Positions 8,807 through 19,910 of a stretch of 64,000 nucleotides of DNA are shown here, piece by piece. The notes under the pieces were generated by a model. That model was given only the letters and a program-made list of their open reading frames with translations, did no database searches and was not told the origin of the DNA. Origin of the DNA: an uncultured Granulosicoccaceae bacterium (GTDB taxonomy: Bacteria > Pseudomonadota > Gammaproteobacteria > Granulosicoccales > Granulosicoccaceae). The position numbers and the translations under genes are program-made. Position 1 is the first letter of the stretch; each line of letters opens with the position of its first letter. The stretch lies in the NCBI GenBank assembly GCA_938007995.1, contig CALLLW010000043.1, positions 27,384-91,383 of the forward strand, written 5' to 3'.

Positions 8807-10345
8807 TTAGACTTTGCGCCGATCCACATCCGGCCAGATATTGCCATGCTCTGTGATTTCACCACCCGGCCCAAGGCGACTGTAGCGGCAAGTAATCTCA
8901 TGAAGCCGCTCAGCAAGACCGGCATCAACCTGTGACCAGTCGAATCGCCACTGCCAGTTACCATCGATAGTGCCGGGCAGGTTCATTCGATTACCCTCAC
9001 CCAGACCAAGCACATCCTGCATTGGAATAATGGCAGTTTTTGCAACCGACATCATCGCACTACGTATGAGCGGCCACGGCATATCATGATCACTGCACTC
9101 AAGGTAACTGCACACCTGCTGTTTAGCTTCTTCACTCTCTGAGTGAAACCACGAGCGCGTGGTGTCGTTATCGTGTGTGCCGGTGTAGACCACTGTGTCT
9201 TCGCTGTGGTTGTGTGGAAGGTGGTAATTTACTGCATCACCATCAAAAGCAAATTGCAATACTTTCATGCCTGGCAGCGAAAACTGCTTTCGCAGAAGAT
9301 CTACTTCTTCGGTAATGATACCCAGGTCTTCGGCCACCAACGGCATATCGGTAAAGTGCTTTTGGATAGTTGAGAGTAACTCTGCACCGGGCGTTTTAAC
9401 CCACTGTCCGTCTTTCGCTGTCCTTGCTGTAACCGGTACCTCCCAACATGCTTCAAGCCCACGAAAGTGATCGATTCGAACCATATCGAAGATGCTGAAG
9501 TGGGTTCGCAGCCGGTCTGTCCACCACGCAAACTCTGTTTTTTTCAGGTAGTCCCAGTCATAAAGGGGATTGCCCCACAACTGTCCGTCATCAGTGAACG
9601 CATCAGGCGGCACACCGGCCACCACACTGCCCACGCCATCTGCGTCTACAGTAAATACTTCTCTGTGTGCCCATACGTCAGCACTGTCCTGCGAGACAAA
9701 AATCGGCAGATCACCAAAGATATAAACGCCGTGTTGATGGGCAAAGCTGCGCAGTTCACGCCATTGCCTGAAGAACAAGTACTGTTCAAAGCGACGTAAC
9801 TCCAGTTGCTCTTCATGACCTTGAAGTGCGGCGTTTACTGCCGAAGGGTCGCAACGTCGCAACGCTTCAGGCCAGTGCATCCATCCGGCACCGTCTTCAA
9901 GTTGTTTGATAACTATAAAATTGACATAGTCCTCAAGCCAGTAACGCTGGCCACGTACAAATCGATCAAAATCACTTCGGGTTGCCTCATCAATGCTGGC
10001 AAGTGCTCTGGCACATGCTCGTTCCAGAGTTTCAGCACGCCACTCGCGCGAGCTTTCAGCGCTACCCCAGACCTCAGGCTCCAGCCAGCCTCTGTCTACC
10101 AACCAATCGAGACTGATCAGCAATGTATTACCGGCATGCGTCGAGAGACACTGGTAGGGGCTGCCATCTTCATGGGTTACACCCAGTGGCATCATTTGCC
10201 AGATGCTCTGACCAGACGCTGCCAAAAACTCCACGAAGCGAAAAGCGTTGTGAGAGAAATCACCCGCCTGCCATGGACCTGGTAACGATGTCGGGTGCAA
10301 CAATACTCCACTGCGGCGATCTTTAAACGGGCTGTGCAGTCTCAA
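8807..10345 (-). CDS. malQ: 4-alpha-glucanotransferase (amylomaltase)
   Basis: Family GH77 disproportionating enzyme that transfers alpha-1,4-glucan segments. The opening RRSGVLLHPTSLPG is typical. The catalytic triad can be placed: Asp292 in VRIDHFRG, Glu339 in LVAEDLG, Asp392 in GTHDNDT. The length of 512 is normal. The start is a TTG; no ATG or GTG is available before the conserved region. It follows glgC on the same strand (190-base gap), fitting a glycogen/maltodextrin role. Confidence 0.95.
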   Translation of the reverse strand: MRLHSPFKDRRSGVLLHPTSLPGPWQAGDFSHNAFRFVEFLAASGQSIWQMMPLGVTHEDGSPYQCLSTHAGNTLLISLDWLVDRGWLEPEVWGSAESSREWRAETLERACARALASIDEATRSDFDRFVRGQRYWLEDYVNFIVIKQLEDGAGWMHWPEALRRCDPSAVNAALQGHEEQLELRRFEQYLFFRQWRELRSFAHQHGVYIFGDLPIFVSQDSADVWAHREVFTVDADGVGSVVAGVPPDAFTDDGQLWGNPLYDWDYLKKTEFAWWTDRLRTHFSIFDMVRIDHFRGLEACWEVPVTARTAKDGQWVKTPGAELLSTIQKHFTDMPLVAEDLGIITEEVDLLRKQFSLPGMKVLQFAFDGDAVNYHLPHNHSEDTVVYTGTHDNDTTRSWFHSESEEAKQQVCSYLECSDHDMPWPLIRSAMMSVAKTAIIPMQDVLGLGEGNRMNLPGTIDGNWQWRFDWSQVDAGLAERLHEITCRYSRLGPGGEITEHGNIWPDVDRRKV

Positions 10346-10535
10346 TGCAAAGTGACTCTAAAATGGATAACAGGTGGTTGATAAACACATTGGACGGGAA
10401 GAGGTATGATCCGTGTAGTCAAATTCAACCGAACCAAAGCATTAATTTATTCGTGATTAAACTTTTGACCGCGCCAGCTTTGCAGTGAGAATTTAACGCG
10501 CTCGGGCCAGGCACAAACCTTTTTTTTACAACGTG

Positions 10536-11828
10536 CTAAACCACTCGATGCAACGACTGGCCCAACATATCGGGCGTGACCAGCGTGATGCCGTTGGGCG
10601 ATACGTGGTACTTCTTACTGTCTGCTTCTCTGTCGAATCCAATTTTCGTGCCTTGCGGAATCACACAGCCTTTATCAACCACTGCATTCTTAATTTCACA
10701 ATTCCTGTTAACTACCACATCGGGTAGTAAAACTGATCGCTCGACCACTGAGAATTCATCTATTGTTACATTGGAAAACAAGAGCGACTCGCGCACTTCG
10801 GCACCGGAAATAATACAGCCACCAGAGACCATAGAATCAGTGGCAATACCTTTTTTATCATCTGAATTAAAAACAAACTTTGCCGGTGGTGCTTGCTCCT
10901 GGTGTGTCCATATTGGCCAGTCTTTATCGTAAAGATTCAGATCGGGTACAACATTGGTCAGCTCAAGATTGGCTTGCCAGAAAGAATCCACCGTACCGAC
11001 ATCTTTCCAATAGCTTTGCTCACCGCTTTGTTTGTCAAGGAAGGAGTATCCGAATACACGGCTGGTCTCGATGACTTTGGGAATAATATCTTTGCCAAAG
11101 TCATGTGATGAGTTTTCGTTTTTATGGTCTTGTATCAACTCCCGAACCAAAAATTCCACATCAAAGATATAAATACCCATTGAGGCAAGTGAAATACCCG
11201 GCTTACCGGCAAGTTCAGCCGGATTTTCCGGCTTCTCCTGAAAGGCTTTTATTGAGCCGTCTTCAGCCATATCCATCACCCCGAATGCACTGGCATCGGC
11301 AATTGGCACTTCGATACAACCAACCGTTAAATCAGATTGCTGCGCAACGTGATAGGCGAGCATCGGCCCGTAATCCATCTTGTAAACGTGATCACCTGCA
11401 AGCACGACAACATGTTTTGGCCCAAGGCTGCGAATAATATCGATGTTTTGAAACACCGCGTCTGCTGTGCCTTGGTACCAGGAGTTTTCATCCGTACGCT
11501 GCTGCGCAGGGAGCAATTCGATAAACGGCCCGAAGTCGCCACCAATCATGCCCCAGCCGCGCTGTATATGGCGGATAAGCGAGTGCGCTTTGTACTGAGT
11601 AAGCACGCCAACCCGACGAATACCTGAGTTCAAACAATTCGAAAGGGGAAAATCGACAATACGAAACTTGCCACCAAAAGGCACTGCAGGCTTGGCGCGC
11701 CAGTCGGTCAGGTTCTCAAGCCGTGAGCCGCGCCCACCCGCCAACACCAGTGCCATGGTGTCTCGCGTCAGGCGGCTAACAAAACGGCCAGTCGGGGTAG
11801 GATTCTGATTCTGCACATTGATTGTCAT
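10536..11828 (-). CDS. glgC: Glucose-1-phosphate adenylyltransferase
   Basis: Makes ADP-glucose from ATP and glucose-1-phosphate, the committed step of bacterial glycogen synthesis. The N-terminal nucleotide-binding motif [13 protein letters not shown] and the following [18 protein letters not shown] block are intact. A C-terminal left-handed beta-helix region (about 300-420) is present. The length of 430 is usual. The start ATG has a CAGGAA ribosome binding site. It is transcribed away from glgB across a 182-base shared promoter region. Confidence 0.97.
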   Translation of the reverse strand: MTINVQNQNPTPTGRFVSRLTRDTMALVLAGGRGSRLENLTDWRAKPAVPFGGKFRIVDFPLSNCLNSGIRRVGVLTQYKAHSLIRHIQRGWGMIGGDFGPFIELLPAQQRTDENSWYQGTADAVFQNIDIIRSLGPKHVVVLAGDHVYKMDYGPMLAYHVAQQSDLTVGCIEVPIADASAFGVMDMAEDGSIKAFQEKPENPAELAGKPGISLASMGIYIFDVEFLVRELIQDHKNENSSHDFGKDIIPKVIETSRVFGYSFLDKQSGEQSYWKDVGTVDSFWQANLELTNVVPDLNLYDKDWPIWTHQEQAPPAKFVFNSDDKKGIATDSMVSGGCIISGAEVRESLLFSNVTIDEFSVVERSVLLPDVVVNRNCEIKNAVVDKGCVIPQGTKIGFDREADSKKYHVSPNGITLVTPDMLGQSLHRVV

Positions 11829-12010
11829 AACTAGTTTCCTGTCCCGTTTTTCCTACGACGTGGATCAACTAATAACACGTACTGTATTTGCAAATCTATC
11901 TAAAAAGTCGCACTCTGTCTGAGAAGAGCAACCCGCCGTGGATCCAGGCCAGTGACTACTTAAGCTATGCTATGCAAACCTGATCAGAAGATGTTGGCTC
12001 CAATATATCA

Positions 12011-14215
12011 ATGAATTCGGACAATGAACAACTAAATCAAACTGATTCCGGGGCATCAATGCCTGACGGCTTGCAGCGAATAAGTGAAGCCAGGCACCAC
12101 GATCCGTTTTCATTGCTTGGAAAGCACGATGACTGTATCCGGGTTTTTATCCCCGGCGCCAGTCAGGTTGAGCTAGCTGAACCAGGGAAAGCATCGCGCT
12201 CTTTTACTCGTCTCAAAGGTACCGATTTCTTTGAAATTCCGATCACAGATGCGCCGGCACAGTATCAACTGAAAGTTACCGACAGCAACGGTAATCTTTA
12301 CACCAGAGAAGATCCGTACCGGTTTGGCCCGCAGCTGGGTGATATTGATCTTTACCTGTTTAACGCAGGCAAACACTGGCAGCTGTATAACATGCTGGGT
12401 GCGCACCTTCACTCTGTTGATGGCGTTGAAGGTGTTTTGTTTGCAGTCTGGGCGCCAGCGGCTGAGCGCGTTAGTGTAGTCGGTGACTTTAACCAATGGG
12501 ATGGTAGAGTCCATGCCATGCGCAGCCGCGGTGCAAGCGGTGTCTGGGAGTTGTTTCTGCCAGACATAACAGCAGGTACACACTACAAGTTTGAGATTCG
12601 CAACAGACACGGTGCGGTAGTTCTCAAACAGGATCCGTTCGGAAATCAGTTTGAACTCAGACCGGCAACAGCATCAATTGTTACTGCCAGCACTTTTCAA
12701 TGGACTGACGAAAACTGGATAAATAAAAGAGCCAGTGCAAAATGGCAGCATAACCCCTGCTCTATTTATGAAGTACATCTTGGCTCGTGGCAACAAACTG
12801 ACGACCACAATTTTCACAACTACAAAAGACTGGCACACAAACTCGTTGAGTACGTCCGGTACATGGGCTTTACTCATATAGAGTTATTACCCATCACAGA
12901 GCATCCACTCGATGACTCATGGGGTTATCAGGTCACCGGTTACTTTGCAGCGACAAGTCGTTTTGGCACACCGGATGAACTACGTTATTTCATTGACCAC
13001 TGCCACGAACACAATATCGGTGTACTACTTGACTGGGTACCAGCACACTTTCCTCGTGATGCTCATGCACTGGCGCAGTTTGATGGTACGGCCCTGTTTG
13101 AACATGAAGACCCGAGACTTGGCGAACATCGCGACTGGGGCACTCTGATATTCAACTATGGCCGCAATGAGGTAAAGAACTTCCTGATTGCCTCAGCGCT
13201 CTACTGGCTCAGAGAATTCCACATAGATGGTCTCAGGGTTGATGCCGTTGCAAGCATGCTGTACCTCGATTACTCACGTGAAGAAGGTGACTGGCTACCC
13301 AACCATACAGGTGGACGCGAAAACCTCGAAGCGATCGAGTTTCTTAAAGAATTGAATAGTGTCACGCAAACCGAACTACCAGGCACTATTATTATTGCTG
13401 AAGAAAGCACCTCATGGCCACAGGTTTCCAGACCACCGGAGCACGGTGGACTTGGCTTTACCATGAAGTGGAACATGGGCTGGATGCACGATTCCCTGGA
13501 GTACATGCAGCACGATTCAATTCACCGAAAGTATCACCATCACACCATGACCTTCGGATTGCTCTACGCATTTACCGAAAACTTTGTTCTGCCATACAGC
13601 CACGATGAAGTGGTACATGGCAAAGGTTCCATGCTGACCAAAATGCCTGGCGATGACTGGCAGCAATTTGCCAATTTACGCCTGCTCTACGGCATGCAGT
13701 TCACGCTGCCCGGCAAGAAGCTGTTGTTTCAGGGGCTTGAGTTCGCACAACGCCAGGAGTGGAATTGCAAAACCTCACTTGACTGGCATCTGACAGACGC
13801 ACCCGCTCACAGAGGGATGATGACTCTGGTTGCAGACTTGAACCATCTGTACCAGAAACACTTATCGTTACATCAACTGGATTTTGATGAGGCAGGATTT
13901 GAGTGGATTAATGCCAATGACGTTGAAAATTCTACATTCAGCTTTTACCGTCACTCAAAGGACCGCGCTGAGTCGCTGGTAGTGATACTCAACTGCACGC
14001 CAGTTTCCCGCGACAACTACAAACTGGCGGTCGATGCTGCAGGCAGCTATCTGGAGATTTTTAATTCCGATGCCGAAAAATACGGTGGCAGTAACTTCAC
14101 CAACCACGAAGTGATAATGAGCCACCCCCAGCCAGTTATGGGACGCGACCATTCGCTATCGGTGAAGCTCCCACCTTTGGGTGCCGTGGTGCTAAAGTAC
14201 GTTTCAGGGCACTAA
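12011..14215 (+). CDS. glgB: 1,4-alpha-glucan branching enzyme
   Basis: Introduces alpha-1,6 branches into glycogen. N-terminal carbohydrate-binding modules (residues ~25-230, with [13 protein letters not shown]) precede a GH13 barrel. The catalytic residues can be placed as Asp411 in [11 protein letters not shown], Glu464 in IIAEEST and the Asp of [11 protein letters not shown] near 532. All are offset by 6 from the E. coli enzyme. The length of 734 fits. glgA follows 21 bases later, clearly co-transcribed. Confidence 0.97.
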   Translation: MNSDNEQLNQTDSGASMPDGLQRISEARHHDPFSLLGKHDDCIRVFIPGASQVELAEPGKASRSFTRLKGTDFFEIPITDAPAQYQLKVTDSNGNLYTREDPYRFGPQLGDIDLYLFNAGKHWQLYNMLGAHLHSVDGVEGVLFAVWAPAAERVSVVGDFNQWDGRVHAMRSRGASGVWELFLPDITAGTHYKFEIRNRHGAVVLKQDPFGNQFELRPATASIVTASTFQWTDENWINKRASAKWQHNPCSIYEVHLGSWQQTDDHNFHNYKRLAHKLVEYVRYMGFTHIELLPITEHPLDDSWGYQVTGYFAATSRFGTPDELRYFIDHCHEHNIGVLLDWVPAHFPRDAHALAQFDGTALFEHEDPRLGEHRDWGTLIFNYGRNEVKNFLIASALYWLREFHIDGLRVDAVASMLYLDYSREEGDWLPNHTGGRENLEAIEFLKELNSVTQTELPGTIIIAEESTSWPQVSRPPEHGGLGFTMKWNMGWMHDSLEYMQHDSIHRKYHHHTMTFGLLYAFTENFVLPYSHDEVVHGKGSMLTKMPGDDWQQFANLRLLYGMQFTLPGKKLLFQGLEFAQRQEWNCKTSLDWHLTDAPAHRGMMTLVADLNHLYQKHLSLHQLDFDEAGFEWINANDVENSTFSFYRHSKDRAESLVVILNCTPVSRDNYKLAVDAAGSYLEIFNSDAEKYGGSNFTNHEVIMSHPQPVMGRDHSLSVKLPPLGAVVLKYVSGH

Positions 14216-14236
14216 TCACTACACTGCATATCACTC

Positions 14237-15679
14237 GTGAAAAATAACAATCTGAATATTCTGTTTGCCTGCAGCGAACTCGCACCTCTGGTTAAAACAG
14301 GTGGCCTGGCTGATGTTTGTGGCAGCTTACCGCAGGCATTGAAGCAAGCAAGTGTAGAAGTCAAAGCGGTGTTACCCGGTTACAAAAGCCTGTTAGATGA
14401 CAAGATTGATTCGCCTGTTTTTATCGGCTTGATCAAACTGCCATTGGGTACAGTTGCTTTATGTAAAACACAGGTAGACAACATAGAAGTTCTGCTGGTC
14501 ATGCACGAATTATTCAGCCTCCGTGCAGGCACCCCGTATATGTCTGACCTAGACAGACCCTGGCCGGACAATGCGCTGCGATTTGCGCTTTTCTCCCAGG
14601 CAGTTTGTGAAATTGCAAAAAACTCGACCTACACCGGATGGAAAACAGACATCGTGCATTGTCACGACTGGCAGACCGGACTGGTACCGGCAATGCTTTC
14701 ATTACAACCAGCCGCCCCTGCCACCGTGTTTACCATCCACAACCTCGCTTATCAGGGCAATATTACGATGCGAGAGTACCATCGCCTGAACCTGCCAGAA
14801 GAACTGTTGATACAGGATGGTCTGGAATTTTGGGATCAGGCGAGCTTTATCAAAGGCGGTATCGCCTATGCTGACCGCATTAACACGGTGAGTCCCACCT
14901 ACGCCGAAGAAATTACTGACAAAGAGTACGGCTGCGGCATGGAAGGTCTGTTGTTGTACCGTCGTGGTGTGCTATCGGGGATTTTAAACGGTATTGATAC
15001 TTCGGTATGGAATCCGCTCACCGACCCTCATATTGCGAGTAACTACTCAGCAGAGACACTTGAGCTAAAAGCGAAAAACAAACTGGACCTGCAGCAGCAC
15101 ATGAAGCTTCCTGCCAACCCGGACACGCTGCTGTTCGGCGTAATCAGCCGGTTGGCTGTGCAAAAAGGCATTGACCTGGTCATTGAAGCAATAGAGGCAA
15201 TGCCTGAGCAGAACTTTCAACTGGCTTTAATAGGCTCTGGTGACTCCAGCTTACAGCAACGCCTTGATGCGCTCAGCAAAGCTTACCCGCAGCGTATTTC
15301 GACCGCATTCGGCTTTGATGAAGTGCTGTCACACAAGATAGAAGCAGGTGCCGATGTATTCCTGATGCCGTCCCGCTATGAGCCATGCGGCCTCAACCAG
15401 ATGTACAGCCACAGATACGGAACACTACCACTGGTCAATCGAGTAGGTGGGCTGGCCGATACCGTCATCGACTATGACAACGGTGCAGACTACGCCGATG
15501 GATTTACCATGCAAGCAGCCACTGTTGCAGAACTGCGTGAGTGCATGTTGAAAGCCATACGTGCGTTTGCAGAAAAAGACGCCTGGTCTCAAATGCAACA
15601 AAACGCGATGGCCAAAGACTACAGCTGGTCAGAAAGCGCCAGCCACTATATAAAAATGTACAGTGACATTGTTCGTTAA
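14237..15679 (+). CDS. glgA: Glycogen synthase (ADP-glucose dependent)
   Basis: GT5 glycosyltransferase that elongates alpha-1,4-glucan from ADP-glucose. The substrate-binding motif LVKTGGLADVCGSLP lies at residues 18-32, and the C-terminal motif PSRYEPCGLNQMYS carries the conserved Glu. The length of 480 is standard. It starts with GTG 21 bases after glgB. With glgC and glgB it gives the full route from glucose-1-phosphate to branched glycogen. No glgP or glgX lies in the window. Confidence 0.97.
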   Translation: MKNNNLNILFACSELAPLVKTGGLADVCGSLPQALKQASVEVKAVLPGYKSLLDDKIDSPVFIGLIKLPLGTVALCKTQVDNIEVLLVMHELFSLRAGTPYMSDLDRPWPDNALRFALFSQAVCEIAKNSTYTGWKTDIVHCHDWQTGLVPAMLSLQPAAPATVFTIHNLAYQGNITMREYHRLNLPEELLIQDGLEFWDQASFIKGGIAYADRINTVSPTYAEEITDKEYGCGMEGLLLYRRGVLSGILNGIDTSVWNPLTDPHIASNYSAETLELKAKNKLDLQQHMKLPANPDTLLFGVISRLAVQKGIDLVIEAIEAMPEQNFQLALIGSGDSSLQQRLDALSKAYPQRISTAFGFDEVLSHKIEAGADVFLMPSRYEPCGLNQMYSHRYGTLPLVNRVGGLADTVIDYDNGADYADGFTMQAATVAELRECMLKAIRAFAEKDAWSQMQQNAMAKDYSWSESASHYIKMYSDIVR

Positions 15680-15802
15680 CCAACCCCGATCTAGGCACTC
15701 AACTAACAACACAGCAGCAAGGCAGGCTTAGCGCACCGCCCTGGTTAAGGCCGTGTGTAAGAAAACCGGCTTATCAGCTGCGATGTTATCAACCAGATAG
15801 TG

Positions 15803-16357
15803 TCACAGAGAGTCAAATGCTTTGGTAAAGCCTGCCAGAGAAATATTGATATCGATAGGACCGGCACCTTCAGCGGCCACAGTCACCTTGGCGTTGTTGC
15901 CACGCTTCAGGCTGGTGATGACTTCAGTACTCAGTGGCTCTCTGACAAGGCAACCGTGCTGCTGACAGATTCTGAACGGCGCACCGCGTTCCTCGCCGTC
16001 GTCAATTTGAAGCCGCAAGCCAAACTCCAGCAGCACACCAAGCGGGGTGATGATGTCCGCCACTGCAGCAATCCTGACACCTTCAATTTCAGCGTTTTCT
16101 TCATCGACTTTGCGTACTACAAACTCAACTGCAGGTGAACCCTGCGGGTCCTTGCCGAGCTGCGTCATGGCACAATCGCCACCTTCTGCACCACAGATCA
16201 CGCCCCAGTCACCTATCTGAGTTACCTCGGGCTGCACCGCCGGAGTTTCTTCCGCTTGCAGGTCGCTTATTTTCTGTGCCTGTGCCAGCTGTGATGCAGG
16301 CAGGTAAGTGACCACCAGAACCAGCAGCGTGCGGAGCATTGTTTTCAGTGTGTTCAT
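15803..16357 (-). CDS. Invasion-associated locus B (IalB) family exported protein
   Basis: 184 residues with a clear signal peptide (hydrophobic 8-25, cleavage near QAQA). The mature part resembles the IalB family: GDWGVIC near the start, the paired-cysteine segment CAMTQLG, and FRICQQHGCLVREPL. These are presumably disulfide-bonded periplasmic proteins of poorly known function. The invasion name comes from Bartonella and does not imply pathogenicity here. It lies 128 bases downstream of cobT, possibly in the same transcript. Confidence 0.8.
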   Translation of the reverse strand: MNTLKTMLRTLLVLVVTYLPASQLAQAQKISDLQAEETPAVQPEVTQIGDWGVICGAEGGDCAMTQLGKDPQGSPAVEFVVRKVDEENAEIEGVRIAAVADIITPLGVLLEFGLRLQIDDGEERGAPFRICQQHGCLVREPLSTEVITSLKRGNNAKVTVAAEGAGPIDINISLAGFTKAFDSL

Positions 16358-16485
16358 TCAGAGTTGTCCAATAAATTCAGACCAATTGTCGGTGCAGAGA
16401 GTCTGTGAGTGTGAAACGCTACCAAGCTGTAAGATCAGGACAGACCACAAAGGTTTCAAGCTCGTGTTACCCGGTGATCTGCTTA

Positions 16486-18387
16486 CTAGCGCCTGACTGT
16501 TTTTCTTTTACGTCTGTTTGGCGCTGCCTGATCAAACAACTCGACCAGCTGCGTTGTCATTACTCCAGCGAGTTCACTGACATTACCGATCGTCGCCGCC
16601 CGCTTGTAGTACTGCGTAACATCGTGACCGATACCAATCGCGGTCAATTCGATTTCCGGATCGCTCTCTACCTGAGAGATCATCTCTTGAAGATGGCGCT
16701 CAAGAAATTTTCCAGGGTTTGCCGACAACGTCGAATCATCGATCGGCGCACCGTCCGAGATGACCATCAGAATCTTGCGTTTTTCCGGTCTTCCAGTGAT
16801 TCTCTGATGGGCCCAGTGCAGCGCCTCTCCATCAATATTTTCCTTTAGCAGTCCTTTACGCAGCATTAACCCCAGATTGTTTCTGCCACGGCGCCATGGG
16901 GTATCTGCGCTTTTGTAGACGATATGACGCAGGTCATTGAGCCTGCCCGGGTGGTGCGGTTGTCCGGCAATCATCCATTTGTTCCGCGCTTGCCCGCCCT
17001 TCCAGGCTTTGGTGGTAAAACCAAGCACTTCCACACTGACACCGCATCGCTCCAGTGTGTGGGCAAGTATATCTGCACAACTCGCCGCAACAACAATCGA
17101 TCTGCCGTGCATTGAACCGGAGTTATCTATTAACAAGGTCACTACGGTGTCGCGAAACCTTGATTCTTTCTCTTGCTTGAAAGACAAAGGCTGCATTGGA
17201 TCAGTAACAACACGAGTCAGCCGCGCGGTATCGAGTACACCCTCTTCCTGATCAAAGTTCCATGAGCGATTTTGATGTGCAAGCAAATGCCGCTGTAAGC
17301 GGTTGGCGAAACGACCAATTGAAGACTGCAGATCACCAACGTGTTCATCAAGCCGTTCACGCAGACGACGAAGCTCGGTCACACCACACATATCAAGCGG
17401 TGCTACAACTTCGTCGAACTCTCTGGTGTAGACCTTATATTTTTCTGTAGCGGCACCGCTGGTCTCCTGGATTGAAGCGCCGGGTGTTTCTGAAACATCA
17501 GCACCCTCAGTACCACTGTCATCCTCAGGGTCATCAACCGCATCGCCTTCTTCACCAGCGCCTTCAGGCAACTCATCACTGGAGTCGGACTCACCCGCCG
17601 GGAGATCGCTTTCGGCATCGTCTTCAGGCAGATCCTGATTGTCGAATTCATCGTCACGATCTGCTGCATATTCACCGGCATCTGCACTGTCGAAGAAATC
17701 CATGGCCACCAGCAGATCATTCACCTGCACAGCAAACTCGTGCTGATCATGTTGATTCTCACTCAGACGATCGAGCCATTCGGGGGACACTTTTTTCAAG
17801 CTCTCACTGCAGTGGGAGAGCACTTCCCGACCACGCTCAGACGCAGGCCGGCTGGTTATCTTCTGGCGCAGTAACAAGGCCAGCCCTTCAGCCAGCACAT
17901 CAGCATAGTCACTGTCATTATTAAGCGCGTCCAGCCGATTGTTTAAATGTACTTCCAGGTTGCTGGCAATACCGTCGAGGTATCGCGTACCGACTGCCTC
18001 AACGCGGGTTCTCTCTACGGCATCAAACAAACGTCTGGCGACTGGATCGGCCGGTGCACGGTGCTGGTGAATATTGCTATCGTGATGCGCGCGCCACAGT
18101 GCGATAGAGTCAGCTTGCCCACGTGTGACAGAAACCGATTCACTGTTTAACTGATCACCCGGCCCTGACCGGTCACCCGGCCCTAACTGGTTACCCGGCT
18201 CCGGCAGGCTGGTGCCACCAACATTGACAACCCCCTGCCCACGCTCAAAGGTTACTGCCAGAGATTCATCATGCGACACAGCTCGTGCACAAGCGCTGAT
18301 CGATCTTTTCAGGTCTTCGATCTGCGCTGCATCTTCATTGTACGGCTTAGCTGCGTTTGGCTTTTCGGGGTTTGGCTTATCTGGCAA
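16486..18387 (-). CDS. cobT: Cobaltochelatase subunit CobT
   Basis: Subunit of the ATP-dependent CobNST chelatase that inserts cobalt into hydrogenobyrinate a,c-diamide in the aerobic B12 pathway. The 633-residue length is typical. An acidic region (about residues 240-310) precedes a C-terminal von Willebrand A domain with the MIDAS motif [13 protein letters not shown]. The start is TTG with a GGGG-type ribosome binding site. A three-copy 18-bp repeat lies in the N-terminal linker, coding for repeated Gly-Pro-Gly-Asp units. cobS is 83 bases upstream on the same strand; cobN is not in the window. Confidence 0.9.
   Translation of the reverse strand: MPDKPNPEKPNAAKPYNEDAAQIEDLKRSISACARAVSHDESLAVTFERGQGVVNVGGTSLPEPGNQLGPGDRSGPGDQLNSESVSVTRGQADSIALWRAHHDSNIHQHRAPADPVARRLFDAVERTRVEAVGTRYLDGIASNLEVHLNNRLDALNNDSDYADVLAEGLALLLRQKITSRPASERGREVLSHCSESLKKVSPEWLDRLSENQHDQHEFAVQVNDLLVAMDFFDSADAGEYAADRDDEFDNQDLPEDDAESDLPAGESDSSDELPEGAGEEGDAVDDPEDDSGTEGADVSETPGASIQETSGAATEKYKVYTREFDEVVAPLDMCGVTELRRLRERLDEHVGDLQSSIGRFANRLQRHLLAHQNRSWNFDQEEGVLDTARLTRVVTDPMQPLSFKQEKESRFRDTVVTLLIDNSGSMHGRSIVVAASCADILAHTLERCGVSVEVLGFTTKAWKGGQARNKWMIAGQPHHPGRLNDLRHIVYKSADTPWRRGRNNLGLMLRKGLLKENIDGEALHWAHQRITGRPEKRKILMVISDGAPIDDSTLSANPGKFLERHLQEMISQVESDPEIELTAIGIGHDVTQYYKRAATIGNVSELAGVMTTQLVELFDQAAPNRRKRKTVRR
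18151..18204. repeat. Three tandem copies of an 18-bp unit inside cobT
   Basis: Units start at 18151, 18169 and 18187 and share the core TCACCCGGCCCT with a few substitutions. They encode about three six-residue units of the form (L/S)GPGD(Q/R) in a presumably flexible linker of CobT. Being a multiple of 3, the expansion keeps the frame. Confidence 0.85.
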
Positions 18388-18470
18388 TCGTCTTTACCCC
18401 AAAGGCCGGCACGGCGTCTGGCATGCGCAGATCGGTAAGCTGTTCAATTTATGTATGTGTGCGAACAAGC

Positions 18471-19475
18471 TCAGCTCTGATTGATTTGCATAGAACCAAT
18501 ATCCGCTGCATCAGCAGACAAGTCACGATCAAATACTCGCTGGTATAACTCTTCGAGCAAATCACGTTCAACTGGATCGCACTTGTTCAAGAAGGTCAGC
18601 TCAAACGCCAAAGCCTGATTACTGAAAAATTTGGTGTTTTGCGCCCAGGTAATAACAGTACGCGGACTCATCACAGTCGACAAATCTCCATTCCTGAATG
18701 CAGATCGGGTCAGGTCTGCCATGGTGACCATACGTGCGACTGTTTCACGGCCCTCTTCAGTATCAAAGTGCGGATTTTTTGCCAAGACAATCTCGGTTTC
18801 TTTCGCATGATCAAGATAGTTCAGCACGGTAGTGATTGACCAGCGATCCATCTGGGCCTGGTTAATCTGCTGAGTACCATGATAAAGACCGGTGGTGTCA
18901 CCCAGCCCAACCGTATTGGCAGTCGCAAACAATCGGAAACTTGGATGCGGCGTAATCACTCGACTTTGATCGAGCAACGTCAAACGACCCGCTGACTCCA
19001 AAACCCGTTGAATCACGAACATGACATCCGGCCTGCCGGCGTCGTATTCATCAAACACCAGAGCGACGTTTCTCTGGTAAGCCCAGGGCAGGATGCCGTC
19101 CTGAAATTCGGTGACCTGCTTGCCGTCTTCAAGCACGATTGCATCTTTTCCGATCAGATCGATCCGGCTGACATGGCTGTCGAGATTGATTCTCAGACAC
19201 GGCCAGTTGAGCCTGGCGGCAACCTGCTCGATGTGAGTCGACTTCCCGGTACCATGAAAACCACTCACCAGTACCCGACGATCAGTGGCAAAACCCGCCA
19301 GAATTGCGAGGGTTGTCGATGGATTGAAGAGATAGTCGGCATCAAACTCAGGCACCAGGTCTGTTGTGCTACTGAAGGCAGGCACCTTCATATCGATATC
19401 AATGCCAAACACCTCCCGAACCGAAACTTCGCTATCGGGGACTGGCGCGATATCGCTGGTGTCTTGTGTTTTCAT
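18471..19475 (-). CDS. cobS: Cobaltochelatase AAA+ subunit CobS
   Basis: AAA+ ATPase partner of CobT in cobalt insertion. Walker A is SGFHGTGKS at residues 71-79, Walker B is VALVFDEYDAG. The length of 334 matches CobS. The N-terminal segment VREVFGIDIDMKVPAF is characteristic of CobS and not of general MoxR proteins. The start ATG is 435 bases from the divergent aminotransferase gene. Confidence 0.92.
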   Translation of the reverse strand: MKTQDTSDIAPVPDSEVSVREVFGIDIDMKVPAFSSTTDLVPEFDADYLFNPSTTLAILAGFATDRRVLVSGFHGTGKSTHIEQVAARLNWPCLRINLDSHVSRIDLIGKDAIVLEDGKQVTEFQDGILPWAYQRNVALVFDEYDAGRPDVMFVIQRVLESAGRLTLLDQSRVITPHPSFRLFATANTVGLGDTTGLYHGTQQINQAQMDRWSITTVLNYLDHAKETEIVLAKNPHFDTEEGRETVARMVTMADLTRSAFRNGDLSTVMSPRTVITWAQNTKFFSNQALAFELTFLNKCDPVERDLLEELYQRVFDRDLSADAADIGSMQINQS

Positions 19476-19910
19476 AAAATCAAAAGCCGTCTTTTAAGGT
19501 AACCCCGACTGTCTCGAGGCATCAGATTCTGGTTATCTACCGCGTCGGTAATTCTACATCCGTTTGCCTTTCGCTGCGCAATTTCGACATCCCGCTAATA
19601 GCCTGCATTCAGGGAATCAGCAGCAATCGACACTATTTCGAACCAGACGCAAATTATGCAAGTTTGGGCACTACCACGCTTTACCCTAGTGTGGTCTCAG
19701 GGCAGCAACAGACTCCAGTACCAATCGCTTGAAAATGTATCTGCCAGACACGGGACGAACGATTAATTGACAGTGGACTAAGCTGGTAACTCTGATACTC
19801 TAATTTACACCGAACCCTTTCTGCACAGCGTATCGAGCCAGAATTCGACCGGCTGTACGCCCACACAGATACACTCACGAACATAGACTCAAATACGCGG
19901 AAGCACTGCT
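19476..19910. other. Intergenic region, 435 bp, divergent promoters
   Basis: Between cobS (minus) and the aminotransferase (plus). It holds one promoter-like element (19766-19795) for the plus-strand genes. No B12 riboswitch could be recognised in the cobS leader by eye, and I see no gene. Confidence 0.4.
19766..19795 (+). promoter_or_regulatory. Candidate promoter for the aminotransferase operon
   Basis: Consensus -35 TTGACA at 19766-19771, an 18-base spacer and a weaker -10 TCTGAT at 19790-19795, about 115 bases before the ATG. Called by eye. Confidence 0.35.

Noticed and set aside
16405..16848. 147-codon plus-strand frame over the 3' end of cobT
   Set aside because: Lies antisense to the conserved vWA domain and has no recognisable motif.
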